A stretch of 51,497 bases of DNA from Paenirhodobacter populi (GCF_004022215.1 NZ_SAUZ01000007.1:1-51497); one strand, 5' to 3'; positions 8,715-18,700 are shown, counted from the first letter of the stretch. Made by a program: numbers and translations. Notes: generated by a model not told the origin, from the letters alone.

Positions 8715-8809
8715 TGATCGGCCAGGCGGACACGATACCCGACAGCCAAAGGTTTTCGAAGCCATATGTTCTCTATATGTTCCAGTCCGTAATGATTGGA
8801 GGTCATAAG

Positions 8810-9190
8810 ATGCGGACACTGATGAGTGAAGCGGAAGAGTGGGTGTCTCGCCTTCGCGAGCGAGTTCGAACGTCCGAGGCTGAAGCTATCGTAGACGACG
8901 AGGCAAGCCTGATCAGCCTTTTGGTGTGTGACCTTAAACGCGCCGAAAAAAGAACGATGTCGGCAATCGTCGCACATGAGATCAACAAAGCACGGGCGCG
9001 GGGCAAGCCACATGGACGCCCGCGGTCGATGACTCCGGAGCGCATAGCTGTTGCCATCGCAATGGCGAGGGTGGGGCAGTCAGGTCAGATCATCTGGAAG
9101 ACGCTGGCCGCTATGCCGGGGCCGCAGATCGGGCGCTCGGCTTATTATCTCTGGCTCAAAGGCCATCGCACAAATCCGCAGCATCTGTGA
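8810..9190 (+). CDS. Small protein with resolvase-type C-terminal HTH
   Basis: 126 residues from an ATG preceded by a good ribosome site (TTGGAGGT, 6 nt upstream). The N-terminal ~70 residues form a predicted acidic/basic helix (MSEAEEWVSRLRERVRTSEAE). The C-terminal part GRPRSMTPERIAVAIAMARVGQSGQ...IGRSAYYLWLKG resembles the helix-turn-helix tail of serine recombinases, without the catalytic domain. It may be a regulator derived from a resolvase. Part of its HTH coding region is copied at 14491-14577. Confidence 0.55.
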   Translation: MRTLMSEAEEWVSRLRERVRTSEAEAIVDDEASLISLLVCDLKRAEKRTMSAIVAHEINKARARGKPHGRPRSMTPERIAVAIAMARVGQSGQIIWKTLAAMPGPQIGRSAYYLWLKGHRTNPQHL

Positions 9191-9256
9191 AATTGGATTC
9201 CACGCGAAGCGGCTGCGACCTGACCGCGCGTCGGCCAATACGGAAAAGGATGCGGA

Positions 9257-9643
9257 ATGAACACGCTCACCATTCGCCTGAGTACCATGTCCGACACGAG
9301 GGCTCGCATTTCCCGAGCGACCAAGCTCGCCCTCGCAGGGAAGACTGTCCGGGCGGTTCCTACGCTGAATTTCGCCAGCTTCGACCACATGCACCGTGTG
9401 CTGGCATCATCACGCATCGCCATCCTGAGGGCTTTGATGGGGCAAGGTGTGCTGTCGATCTGCAAGCTGGCGGACCTGACCGACAGTGATGTGAAGGCGG
9501 TGGATCACGACGTGGCCATACTTGTGAAAGCCGGCATCGTTGACCGCAACCAAAGCGGGGTCGAGTTCCCCTATGATAGTCTCCATTTCGAGTTCGATAT
9601 CAGCCTGACAATTGAGGCAGTCCGTAGAGAACGGATCACCTGA
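9257..9643 (+). CDS. COG4190/HVO_A0114-type winged-helix regulator (antitoxin-like)
   Basis: 128 residues. The stretch FDHMHRVLASSRIAILRALMGQGVLSICKLADLTDSDVKAVDHDVAILVKAGIV is the winged-helix core of this predicted regulator family, which often partners TumE-type toxins. Its ATG overlaps the stop of a short upstream frame (ending 9260), as in coupled toxin-antitoxin pairs, but that frame contains no recognisable toxin. Probably an orphan antitoxin or a transposon regulator. Confidence 0.65.
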   Translation: MNTLTIRLSTMSDTRARISRATKLALAGKTVRAVPTLNFASFDHMHRVLASSRIAILRALMGQGVLSICKLADLTDSDVKAVDHDVAILVKAGIVDRNQSGVEFPYDSLHFEFDISLTIEAVRRERIT

Positions 9644-9668
9644 GCATTCGTCGATTCCACGTTACAGT

Positions 9669-9731
9669 ATGGACTTCATGCCGCAATTTGATGATGTTCG
9701 CTTCGAGTTCGATGTCAGGGTGTCAGTGTAA
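9669..9731 (+). pseudogene. Tail-like repeat of the preceding regulator
   Basis: A 20-codon frame whose end (FDDVRFEFDVRVSV) echoes the end of the regulator just upstream (YDSLHFEFDISLTI). It may be the leftover C-terminus of a second, related gene. Very short, so tentative. Confidence 0.3.
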
Positions 9732-9831
9732 GCAGCCTTGGGGAATCACGATGACCTAACCACCTCTCCGTTCCGCGCAGCACCGCGAATTCCTCGCGGC
9801 CATTTTCTATGCGCGCATGACAGGAGAGAAT

Positions 9832-10152
9832 ATGCACCCCAAGGATTTACCCCGGATACAAGGGCGCGCGTTTGACATCGAGACGCTTCAGCATGAGGCG
9901 CTATCCCTCGCGAAACAGGCCCGGAAGGGTCCGACATGGATCAGGCAGGGTGGCAGGATCGCCTATGTGGTGATGACCGAAGAAGTCTTCGATGAGGTTT
10001 GGCCCGACAAGCAGCGCGCGTTGAGCCTTCACGACATGCCGTTACGTTACGAGCAAATGCTGCTGCAAGGCCTGGAAGAAAATGCGGCCCGACTTCTAGC
10101 GGAAAAGTCCGACCAAAATGCGCCGAACTTGCGTATTATCGAGACTGAATAG
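9832..10152 (+). CDS. Phd/YefM-like antitoxin (putative), toxin missing
   Basis: 106 residues from the ATG at 9832, which has AGGAGA 6 nt upstream (a second ATG at 9817 is less well placed). The order helix-helix-WIRQGGRIAYVVMTEEVFDEV resembles Phd/YefM antitoxins, where a beta hairpin 'GxxxxVxxTxEEF' follows two helices. IS66 debris begins immediately after the stop, so a downstream toxin gene may have been lost. The family is inferred from pattern only. Confidence 0.45.
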   Translation: MHPKDLPRIQGRAFDIETLQHEALSLAKQARKGPTWIRQGGRIAYVVMTEEVFDEVWPDKQRALSLHDMPLRYEQMLLQGLEENAARLLAEKSDQNAPNLRIIETE

Positions 10153-10155
10153 TTC

Positions 10156-10420
10156 TCACCTTGCCCGCGCTGTGCAATTCTTGTGGGCATGTGCCCAACA
10201 GAAGGCCAGCCGCAAAGGGGGTGCCCCCGTGCGTTTCGGCGTGGCGAGATGGGTATAGGCACCATAGGCATCGACCTGGATCGTGTCATCGAAGCCGTCG
10301 AGGATTTCGGGGGCATATTTCCGCTTTCGGCCGGGCCGGTAGTGGAACACCACGCGGGGCGGCGCGGTGCCGCCCCAACCGCGGTCTTCGCGCAAATAGG
10401 CCCCGAGATAGCCGGTTTAC
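10156..10420 (-). pseudogene. IS66-family TnpC transposase fragment
   Basis: The minus strand reads ETGYLGAYLRED and RGWGGTAPPRVVFHYRPGR, then FDDTIQVDAYGAYTHLATPKR and LRLAFCWAHAHK, the central DDE region of IS66 TnpC including the Asp of VDAYG. Both ends are missing. It is about 85 codons long and not functional. Confidence 0.85.
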
Positions 10421-10629
10421 CGCCTCGCTAACAGTAATGCCGGCAAGTGGCGTTGATCCCGATCCAGACATCTGACGACGATTGGCGCTGACGGGCGAGT
10501 GCGCCATGGCACGAGCCAGCTACGTGGGAAGCGTGCGCGCCATGGCGCACATCCTCACCAACCGGCCTGGTTTTGCTCCGCCACCATGGACGACTTTTGC
10601 GCCGCCGTTGACAGCCGTCCTCGACTGTC

Positions 10630-10731
10630 CAGCTCGATATTGTTCTGCTAAACGGGCGGCGCCTGCTCGTGCCCTCGTCGGTGGACCCGGACGCATTGGC
10701 GCGGCGGCTGCCCATCCTTGAGGTCAAATGA
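10630..10731 (+). pseudogene. IS66-family TnpA C-terminal fragment
   Basis: The plus strand encodes VQLDIVLLNGRRLLVPSSVD followed by PDALARRLPILEVK and a stop, the usual end of IS66 orf1 (TnpA). The upstream part is frameshifted. It faces the TnpC fragment, so the region is rearranged. Confidence 0.65.
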
Positions 10732-10739
10732 TTGCCTTC

Positions 10740-10983
10740 CCGGCGGGGGTGGACGCAGCAGGTAGCGGCAGATCAGGTCAACGGCCTGCGACCCTGAAGC
10801 CGTCAGCAGAATCGTCTCGAGGCTGATATCCAGGCCCTCCTCGGCAAACTGGCGCGCGAGGATCCGGCGCAGGTTGAGCGGGCCGAGACTGTTGCCATAT
10901 TCGGTCAAAAGCGCATCCGGCCCGCTTGCCAGGCCGCGCAAAGCCCGTTGGATGGCAGCCTGCGGCATCCAGTCCGGTGGCAC
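10740..10983 (-). pseudogene. MocR/PdxR-type aminotransferase-domain regulator fragment
   Basis: About 80 codons resemble the start of the fold-type I aminotransferase domain of MocR regulators (LLTEYGNSLGPLNLRRILARQ, then ILLTASGSQAVDLICRYLL). The GntR helix domain and the rest of the enzyme domain are absent. It joins the IS66 fragment near 10740. Confidence 0.7.
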
Positions 10984-11159
10984 AGCCGCACCCCGGCTTC
11001 AGCACCTCCGGTTTCGCATCGAGCGACTGGCGGGACAGCGTAAGCAGCCTTCGGGAAGACGTGCCCGACCAATGCTCATCGAAGCTGCGGGTTTCTCACC
11101 TCGCTTTCTCTATAGAAAGTTCCGGCCCGAGCGGGCGACGCCGGTCTGGGCGGAAAGCG

Positions 11160-12514
11160 TCATCCGCGCTCATCCAGCAGTCCCAGCTCAACCCACATCC
11201 AGCTGAAATCGTATCGGCCAATCGGGCTGTCTGGTTGATGGGCGCTGCGGTTCTCGATCAGCTTCAGCCATTCACCGACCTCGCGCCGTCCCCTGGCCGA
11301 TTTCACTGCCTGCCTGGGGGTCTTGTCCCCAGGGCCGGGATCGACTGGTCGAGAGTGTCGCGGTAATGCCGATCCATCTGCTCGCGGATGATCTGCTCGA
11401 CGATTTTTGGCGGGATGTCATCCGATGCGGATTCAGGGTGATCACGATCGTTATTCTGCTCGGACATCATCTGTTCGACGGTGGTGATGGATGTGAACGG
11501 TGGGCACAGCAGTCCGCCTGTCGCCTTCGTTACCATCGCAATGCCGCGCTCGGCGCGAGCAGCAGAGTTCACCGTCAACACCAGAGTTTTGCCCTTCAGT
11601 TCCAGCATCCCAAGCACCGTTGCCTCATCGAACATGGGGGCCTCGCCCGACAAGCGTTTCGTCGCAGCGGCGCCGCGCTTCTTCGCGGCAAGCCAATGCC
11701 AGGTTTTAACGCCATCGGCTTCCAGCCCTTTCACCTTGCCGAGCCAGGCGGCAATATCTTTCTGCAACACTCCTTGGGCGAAGGGAAAGCGAACCTCATG
11801 GAAGACGAGAGGATCGCCGTCGCTGTTCGTCATCTCCGGCAGCTCCTGCGACGCAGCGGCCCGGTCCAGTTCCATGAATAGCCAGGCCGTGACGAAGAGC
11901 GGGGCGCAGCGGTGCAATTGCACGCGGTCAAGGCAGATATCCTGCGTCTTCTTCAGCTTCAGGACCTGACGGATGCCATCGGTCAGCATTTCCGTTGCTG
12001 CCGCCGAGAATGGCAGGAGCCCGCCTGAGATGACATGGTGATCGCGTCGTGGCACGACGCGCACGGCAATCTTGTCCCATTTTTTCAGGGATCGTGTGGC
12101 GGATTTTTCACGGACATTGATCAGTTCTTCATCGGACAGAAGATTCCGCAGGATCAGTCCATCGTCAGGCTGCACCTCTACCACCTCGTAGAGACTGATG
12201 ACGGCATGACGCAGTCCCTCGATATAGGCGCGGTTCAGCGCCTTTTCCGACCAGCCGCGCCGCTTCAGGTACTGATCGATGATGTTTTCGTGGTTCTGGC
12301 CATATTCGCGCGACAACAGGTCTTCGAAGGCGCAGCCCCACAGGGTCATGGGCCAGTGATCCCCGACGATGTCGCCAAGTTCCTCGAAATCGACATCGAA
12401 CTCCTCCATGGCGGGGCCGAAATGCTCATCGAGCACATCCTGAAGCCGCTCGCGCCAGATGTCGTCGCGACCGAGAAAACGCATCAGCCCTTCGAGATCG
12501 TGGCCGGATTTCAT
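11160..12514 (-). pseudogene. Uncharacterised protein with MbcA/ParS-like tail, frameshifted
   Basis: The main frame (12514 to 11303) gives 403 residues ending ...DQSIPALGTRPPGRQ. In the next frame the sequence continues LGDKTPRQAVKSARGRREVGEWL...DFSWMWVELGLLDERG to a stop at 11160. 'IPALG-x-(K/R)-TPRxA-x(4)-GR' is a recurrent tail motif in SEC-C and MbcA/ParS-type proteins, so the true protein probably spans both frames. One extra G in the GGGG run near 11327-11330 would explain the shift. The first ~350 residues are not recognised. A sequencing error or a real inactivation are both possible. Confidence 0.6.
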
Positions 12515-12746
12515 AGAAAGTCCTCAGGTTGGTTCGTGCTCTCAAACCGTACGCCGGCCCTCCCACTGGGTGAACGGGCAAGCGTCATTTCAGGAACGGC
12601 TCCCATGGCGGGGTAATCCTACCGTTTTAACGAGGCGTAGAAGTAGACTTCGAGCTATAATCGAAAGTTGGTGATGCCGGATCGCTGCTCGCGATCGCGT
12701 GAAATCACTGCCCGTCATCGCGCGAAACGGGCGCCCGCCATCATCT

Positions 12747-12926
12747 GAAATCACTGCCCGCCATCACGCGAAACACGCACTCACGGATTTCCGGGTTGTC
12801 GGGCGGTCGCTCACGCCGCACCGTCTTCGGATCGACACCGATCAGGACACAGGCCCGGCGTTGAGAGATCGGATGATCCTTCATCGCCCGCAGCACTGCG
12901 TCCCGCCGTTGCATCGGCGTCGTCAG
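12747..12926 (-). pseudogene. IS3-family OrfB N-terminal fragment
   Basis: Following OrfA on the minus strand, the frame reads TPMQRRDAVLRAMKDHPISQ, RRACVLIGVDPKTVRRERPP and NPEIREC, the start of an IS3 OrfB with its helix-turn-helix. It is cut before the DDE domain. Next to it is a ~28-bp imperfect direct repeat (12700-12728 and 12746-12774, 'GAAATCACTGCCCGYCATC'). Confidence 0.7.
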
Positions 12927-13186
12927 GGCTTTCCCAGCAGATCCTTCAGAACCACATTGTCGAGCATGACATCTGCCACCAGACGCTTGAGCTTCGCATT
13001 CTCATCCTCGAGCTGCTTTAGCCGCTTGGCGTCGGACAGGTCCATACCGCCATACTTGGCCTTCAGCTTGTAGAACGTCGCGGGGCTCAACCCGTGCTTC
13101 CGGCAAAGCTCGGAGGTGGGCAAACCCGCCTCCTGTTCTTTGATCATCCCGATAATCTGCGCCTCGGTGAAACGGCTTTTCCTCAT
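12923..13186 (-). CDS. IS3-family OrfA of a truncated, interrupted element
   Basis: 87 residues beginning MRKSRFTEAQIIGMIKEQEAG, a complete IS3-family (IS407-like) OrfA with helix-turn-helix (TSELCRKHGLSPATFYKLKAK) and a C-terminal leucine zipper. Its OrfB partner is truncated. The 5' end of the element was split off by another IS3 insertion: 14442-14460, ending in TCTACA (TGTAGAGTCTGCCC in its own orientation), is the missing terminus. Confidence 0.8.
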   Translation of the reverse strand: MRKSRFTEAQIIGMIKEQEAGLPTSELCRKHGLSPATFYKLKAKYGGMDLSDAKRLKQLEDENAKLKRLVADVMLDNVVLKDLLGKP

Positions 13187-13286
13187 GTCGTCTGCTCCTT
13201 CAGGTTGCTCTGCCCCCTGGAAACTGGATCGTTTGAAACTGGAGTTTTCGGCTACGTTTCCCTGGCTGGGAGAGGAGCTGAGAACG

Positions 13287-13553
13287 ATGAAGGCATCTAA
13301 GTTCACGGAGGCGCAGAAGGCGTTCATCCTGAGGCAGGGCGAAGAGGGCACGCCTGTTGCGGAGATCTGCCGCAAGGCGGGGATCAGCCAGGCGACCTAC
13401 TTCAACTGGAAGAAGCGCTATGGCGGGTTGCTTCCCGACGAGATGCGACGGTTGAAGGCGCTCGAGGACGAGAATGCACGGCTGAAGAAGATCGTCGCGG
13501 ACCTGACACTCGACCGGGAGATGCTGCAGGACGTCATTCGCCGAAAGCTCTGA
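13287..13553 (+). CDS. IS3-family transposase OrfA
   Basis: 88 residues, MKASKFTEAQKAFILRQGEEG with the helix-turn-helix VAEICRKAGISQATYFNWKK and a heptad-repeat zipper (LKALEDENARLKKIVADLTL). It is the DNA-binding part of the IS3 transposase and precedes orfB with the usual short spacing and frame change. A longer upstream frame crosses the terminal repeat and is not used. Confidence 0.88.
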   Translation: MKASKFTEAQKAFILRQGEEGTPVAEICRKAGISQATYFNWKKRYGGLLPDEMRRLKALEDENARLKKIVADLTLDREMLQDVIRRKL

Positions 13554-13585
13554 GGCCTGCCCGGACGCGCAAGCTTGTCGACGGG

Positions 13586-14389
13586 ATGTTGGTCGACTGG
13601 GGTGTCTCGATCCGGCGGGCCTGCCAGGCTCTTCGGTTTGACACCTCGAGTTACCATTACAGATCCCGCCGCCCCGGACAGGCCGGCCTTGAACTGCGGA
13701 TCCGTGAGATCTGCGCGACGCGTGTGCGCTATGGCTACCGGCGCATCCATGTGCTGCTGCGGCGGGAGGGCTGGCAGGTGAACATCAAGAAGACGCGCAG
13801 GATTTACAATGAGTTGGGCCTGCAGCTGCGCAACAAGCATCCGAAGCGCCGGGTGAAGGCGAAGCTACGCGAGGACCGCCAGGAGGCCTCTGGACCGAAC
13901 GAAGTATGGGCGATGGATTTTGTCCATGACCAGCTCGCCTTGGGCAAGAAACTGCGGATATTGACCATCGTGGATATCCATTCGCGTTATTGCCCGGCAA
14001 CGGATCCACGATTTACCTACCGGGGCGAGGACGTGGTTCAGACCTTGGAACGGGTCTGTCGGCAGATCGGCTACCCGCAGACGATCAGGGTCGACAACGG
14101 CGGCGAGTTCATCTCCCGCGACCTTGATCTCTGGGCCTATGCCAACGGTGTCACATTGGACTTCTCCCGGCCTGGCAAGCCGACCGACAACGGCTTCATT
14201 GAGGCGTTCAACAGCAAGCTGCGGGCGGAATGCCTGAACGCCCACTGGTTCATGGATCTTGCGGATGCGCGCGAAAAGTTGGAGGCTTGGCGCAGAGACT
14301 ACAACGAGGTCCGGCCTCACAGCGCGATCGGTTACAACGTGCCGATCGACCTGCATATTCCCGGTGGTGCAACCAGCCCGCCCCCGTGA
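13586..14389 (+). CDS. IS3-family transposase OrfB (DDE)
   Basis: 267 residues from the ATG at 13586; the same frame is open and family-like back to about 13555 (RPARTRKLVDG), so the natural product is probably made by frameshifting from orfA. The catalytic residues are visible: Asp in WAMDFVHD, Asp in IRVDNGGEF, Glu in DNGFIEAFNS. The closing WRRDYNEVRPHSAIG is the family signature. It appears complete and active. Confidence 0.9.
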   Translation: MLVDWGVSIRRACQALRFDTSSYHYRSRRPGQAGLELRIREICATRVRYGYRRIHVLLRREGWQVNIKKTRRIYNELGLQLRNKHPKRRVKAKLREDRQEASGPNEVWAMDFVHDQLALGKKLRILTIVDIHSRYCPATDPRFTYRGEDVVQTLERVCRQIGYPQTIRVDNGGEFISRDLDLWAYANGVTLDFSRPGKPTDNGFIEAFNSKLRAECLNAHWFMDLADAREKLEAWRRDYNEVRPHSAIGYNVPIDLHIPGGATSPPP

Positions 14390-14490
14390 TCAGAGCCGCG
14401 AAACTCCAGATCGCGGCGGTCCAAACCCGGGGAGCAGAGCAAGGTTGGGCAGACTCTACATCACGGCGAGGGAACTTCCGGGGGGCAGGT

Positions 14491-14577
14491 CACTGTCGCC
14501 ACCGCAATGGCGAAGGCGGGGCAGTCAGGTCAGATCATATGGAAGACGCTGGCCGCTATGCGGGACCGCAGATTGGA
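14491..14577 (+). pseudogene. Copy of the HTH coding segment of the 8810-9190 gene
   Basis: About 86 bp here match 9048-9133 closely (shared core GGGGCAGTCAGGTCAGATCA, then TGGAAGACGCTGGCCGCTATG). Translation gives MAKAGQSGQIIWKTLAAM against MARVGQSGQIIWKTLAAM. The rest of the gene is absent; the terminus of the older IS3 remnant lies about 30 bp upstream. Confidence 0.75.
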
Positions 14578-15134
14578 GGGAGCATCAAAACTGACTCGCT
14601 CCAGCGGACAGATCAGCCATTGCGCGACGGCACATCTGCCAACCAGCATTTGTCCAACAGCTGTGGCGCGAAGGCGGGAAGCGCGAAGACCTCACATATC
14701 GCAGCGTTTCCCGCCTTCGCTATCCCCCCACATCGTCAGGTTGGGCGGAGAGCGGACTAACGGCAGTGCGGCTTGGCGTTGGCAGAAACCTTGTCAATCC
14801 AGCCGTTCATGCAGAGCGCAGCGACAATCCAGTCGAAACGGCCATCAGGGGCGGCAAGCGGTCTGACGGCAGGGCAGCATGAGGCTAGCTGCAACTCAGG
14901 CGAGGCGGACACCTATACTCAGTGCACCGACCCCACCGCGACACTTTACGTGACCTGCCACTGAAGTTTTCTTCAGACACATAGACGCCGGTACAGTTAG
15001 CACATCCACCGTGCTGGTGTCGCTCAGTGGGTAGGGCACTCCAGACCCTAATCTGCCGTAAAGGCGCGGGGGATACTGCGCCCGACCTAGTACTGTCCGC
15101 CGCACCCGGACAATGGTTGCAACCCGTCCATCGG
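14578..15134. other. Cargo DNA with no gene seen
   Basis: Short frames occur on both strands, but none has a ribosome site, family motif or sensible composition. The only clear structure is the inverted repeat at 14668-14720. Confidence 0.5.
14668..14720. repeat. Inverted repeat, 13-bp perfect arms
   Basis: GCGAAGGCGGGAA (14668-14680) is perfectly complementary to TTCCCGCCTTCGC (14708-14720), with a 27-nt loop. There is no T run, so it is not a standard terminator. It could be a transposon end, a recombination site or a protein-binding site. Confidence 0.6.
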
Positions 15135-15707
15135 CTATACCTGTGGCCAGCGTGCAGAGACGGCTGCGCGCACTGGAGTTTGAACCGGCTCCGGTGCCTT
15201 GCGGATGTATTCGAGGGCGCGCGGCAAGTGCTCTTCTGGCTGGGCCTCGAGGAACCTGATAGATGCTTCGACCGAGAACGCCTCACCGGCGCGTTCCGCG
15301 AAGTTGTTTGCCAATGCTGTCCAGATCACTGCGTCGAAGTCGCTGGCGGCAAGCCATGCTTCTATCGCCATCACGGCTTTGGGGTGCCGCTCGATCGCTC
15401 GCGCGCTTGAGGCGCCGCCCTTAACGGCAAACCCGATGCCGTTGACATGCGCAAGCCCCTCGCGGCTCCGCAGGTTCTCTCGCGCGGCCTCAAGATCGTC
15501 GAATGCGCTGAGGGCAACATAGGTCTGGCATTGAACGCCTATATCGTCATCGATCACAAGGGTCAGTCGGCGCGGCGGATTGTCATTTCCAGAGACGCGG
15601 CAGAACTCGATCGGCAGGATCGGACCAATTGGGTTGAACCCGTCAACCAAAGCGAGTTCGCGTGGGTCCCAAGTTAACGAACCCCAACCTATTATGGCTA
15701 TTCTCAA
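15135..15707 (-). CDS. Small protein of the 'GWGSLxWDP' family, third gene of the defence operon
   Basis: 190 residues from a TTG start that overlaps the stop of the methyltransferase gene (TTGA), so its translation depends on it. The N-terminus RIAIIGWGSLTWDPRE followed by LPIEFCRVSGN and RRLTLVID resembles the glycine-rich entry of gamma-glutamylcyclotransferase-like folds, and similar proteins occur beside restriction genes. No catalytic assignment can be made. The tight coupling suggests a role with the helicase and methyltransferase. Confidence 0.6.
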   Translation of the reverse strand: MRIAIIGWGSLTWDPRELALVDGFNPIGPILPIEFCRVSGNDNPPRRLTLVIDDDIGVQCQTYVALSAFDDLEAARENLRSREGLAHVNGIGFAVKGGASSARAIERHPKAVMAIEAWLAASDFDAVIWTALANNFAERAGEAFSVEASIRFLEAQPEEHLPRALEYIRKAPEPVQTPVRAAVSARWPQV

Positions 15708-18700
15708 TACTCTTGCTCCTCGTAAACCCCGACTCCCGAAAGTCCAGACTTGGCAAATATCGCATTATGCTCGCGAATATCTGCAAAGAAGCCGTACTCA
15801 ATTCCGACATCGGCCTGCTCGATAGCAGTGTCGATCTTCAGCACTACATCTTGGCACCCGGGCAGAAAGAAGTTCCCAATCCTACCCTTGTTATCTTTGA
15901 ACACATACTGAGCACGAAGGGCGATAAGTAGCTCTGCTCCCAGACTGGAGATCAACGCTCGGTCTCTTGCCGAAAACATCCTTGTCGAAACAGGAAACGC
16001 ATCAAGCAACCATTTCTTGAGATTGAACCCATCAGAGGCAACCGACCACCACCAGTACCCCATCGAACTGCACAGGAGTGCGAAAACCAAATTGGCCTCG
16101 TCTTCGGTCGCAAATCGATAGCCTGCCGTTCTCGCCGGTAGCGACGGACGTCCATCGACATCTGTCGTCTCTGGGATTTCTCTCCAAGCTGGAAACCAGT
16201 TGTATGCAGTTCCTCCAACATAGACAGCATTCCGTGGAAATCTTGGCGCCATCCTCGCCAAGGCAGCGAACGGAATTGTATCCCTCAGGTCCAGTCCAAG
16301 CGGTAGGTTTCGTTTAAGCAAAGCATCAACTGTTCTAGATTGGATATTCGAGCTTAGCTTCAATATGCGCGGTCCAATTTCAGATGGAACACCCGAATAG
16401 GTAAGCCTCGCAAAGAGCGTGTCCCTGGCATCCGCGCTCCAACGGAACAAGGCAGTCGACAGGGTATTCTTCTTCTGTGAAGAATCTCTAGAAATTACAA
16501 CTATCGTACAACGTGTCCGGACCTCATTTCCGAACAGAGCGCTTGGTATCCGATCAAAATGAGAATAGGCGGACAGTGTGCCTTCTGTTTCTAGGACTTC
16601 GCGCAACTTAGTGTAGGGACGTTTCGTCGAAAACGCCAATGAGAGCGGCAAGATCATTCCAAACTGGCCTGACTCTGCCCTTAGCAGTCGCAGACTGCGT
16701 TCGACAACCAGCGTATACAGGTCCTCATCTCTACTCCACTTCTCAAGCGCAGTCTTGAAGACTGAACGCAGGAGATGGCGATTTGTGTGTTTCGGTATCT
16801 CTGCATAGGGCGGGTTGCCGACGATCACATCAAAACCACCCGCATCCATGATTCCGAAGAACTCAATGAACCAGTGGAACGGACGATGGGATTTCGCCCA
16901 AGCATCCATCGCGCTCAAATCATTCAGCTTTACACCACAAGACTTGGCAAGCTGATTATTCAATCGCTGCTCAAGCACACCCAAGCGCTTTTTCAGCTCT
17001 TCCTTGTCCGCCCCAGGTACTGAGCCATCGCCCATAATTTGCCGTCGCCGGAACTCATTAAATGCCTGCTGTAGGTCAGCCGCCTTCGGTCTTATCTGCT
17101 CAAGCTCTTGCTGCCTGATCCAGTCGCCCTCTGCGCTCTTTTCAACCTCCGCCCAAGTGGCATAGCCGACGAGCGTGTTGCCTGCCTTGATGTTGAAGTC
17201 GATATCCGGCAGCGGCTCGATCCCAAGGTTCGCGGCCCGCATATCGGGCTCTACCTGCGCCGCCAGCTTCAGGAACAGGCGGAGTTTGCAGATCTCCACC
17301 GCCTCTTCCATGATATCGACGCCGAAAAGGTTGTTCAGGATGATGCTTTTCAGGATGAAGTAACGGGCGTTGGGATGCGCATCGATGCGCGCAAGCACTT
17401 CGCGGAACCCTTTGGGGTTGTCTTCTTCCTTGCCGCTTGCGCGCTGCCGGTCGGCCACAAAGGCCTCCATCCGGTCAAAGCAGGCGGCATAAAGCGGTTC
17501 CAGGATGTTCAGCGCGGCAAACAGGAAGGCACCCGACCCGCAGGTAGGGTCAAGCACGGTGAGGTTCTCGATGGCCTTCCAGAAGGCGCGAAGAAGATCA
17601 GGCCCCTCACACCGTTCGATCACATCCTGGACAAACTGGCGGATATCGAGGTTCAGGGTGATCAGATCATTGATCTCTCGCACCTCGCCGTTCGCCAGTT
17701 TGGCGCGCACCTCGGCATAGCGGGTGCGACGGGCAACAACCTCGCGCCAAATCTCGGTGGGGAGGGAGAAGTCAGCGGGCGCGCTGCGGTTCCAGTCGCC
17801 GCGCTGGGCAACGTCTGCGATCCCCGCGGCTATGTTTGCGGGGAGGTCGTGCGGCGAATCTAGCGGTGCCCCACGGCCTTCGTCGGCATGGATATCCCAG
17901 CTGATGCCATGTTTCACCGCTGGGTAGATATAACGGTCAGGATCATCGCGCAGATGGTCCCAGACCGTCGGGCCGCCGGGGTTCTCAAAGGCGACGTTGC
18001 ACTTGGCTTTGGCCGCATTGAACAGAAAGGGGATCACCGTGTTTTTCGAGATGTACTCGGTGATATCCCCCTTGGTGTAGTAGGCTCCCATCTGCTTTTG
18101 GTTGATGTACTTTTCGAAGATGTACCCGAGGACGTCTGGGTTGATCTCGTTCTCGTTCCGCAGCGGCCGCTCGTCGAGGTGCCAAGTGTAGCGGTCGAAA
18201 TAAGCGAAGATGCGCTCGAACGCGGCATCGGGGATCTGGATGTCGGGGCAGCGGTCTTCGATTGGGTGCTTTTCAAAGAGACCACCGTTCAGGTAGGGAA
18301 TCTTGCCGAGCAACCTAACCAGTTCGGGATCATGTGGGCGACTGCCGAGGCCCTCATGGAACAGGCGGATCAGGAAGTAGCGGTAGAAGGAATAGAAGGC
18401 GTCCTTGCCCTTTTCCGCCTGGCACTTGGCCAAACGGGTCCGGAGGTAGTCGGACTCGCCGTTCAGAAAGCCCTTCTTCTGCATGAAGTAGATAAACATC
18501 AAGCGGTTCAGCATCAGGGATGCGTACCACTCCTTGTCAGCAACGTCCTCGATGCCCGAAATGAACCCGAGGAAAGCCTTATGCTCCTTAGTGAACTGGT
18601 CGAAGAAGCGCTTGGTCACGCGTTCGACGTCGAGGGCACTGCGCAGGCGATTGGTGACGTCTATCAGACCGAGGCCACCTTCCTCGGTAAAGGTGAAGGT

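Larger units (their letters stand above)
13206..14441 (+). mobile_element. Intact IS3-family insertion sequence with 4-bp target duplication
   Basis: A 1236-bp element with imperfect ~45-bp inverted ends that both start TGCTCTGC. AGGT occurs directly outside each end (13202-13205 and 14442-14445), a clean 4-bp target duplication as expected for the IS407 group. It carries orfA and orfB on the plus strand. The target was the leader of the older IS3 remnant. Confidence 0.88.
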
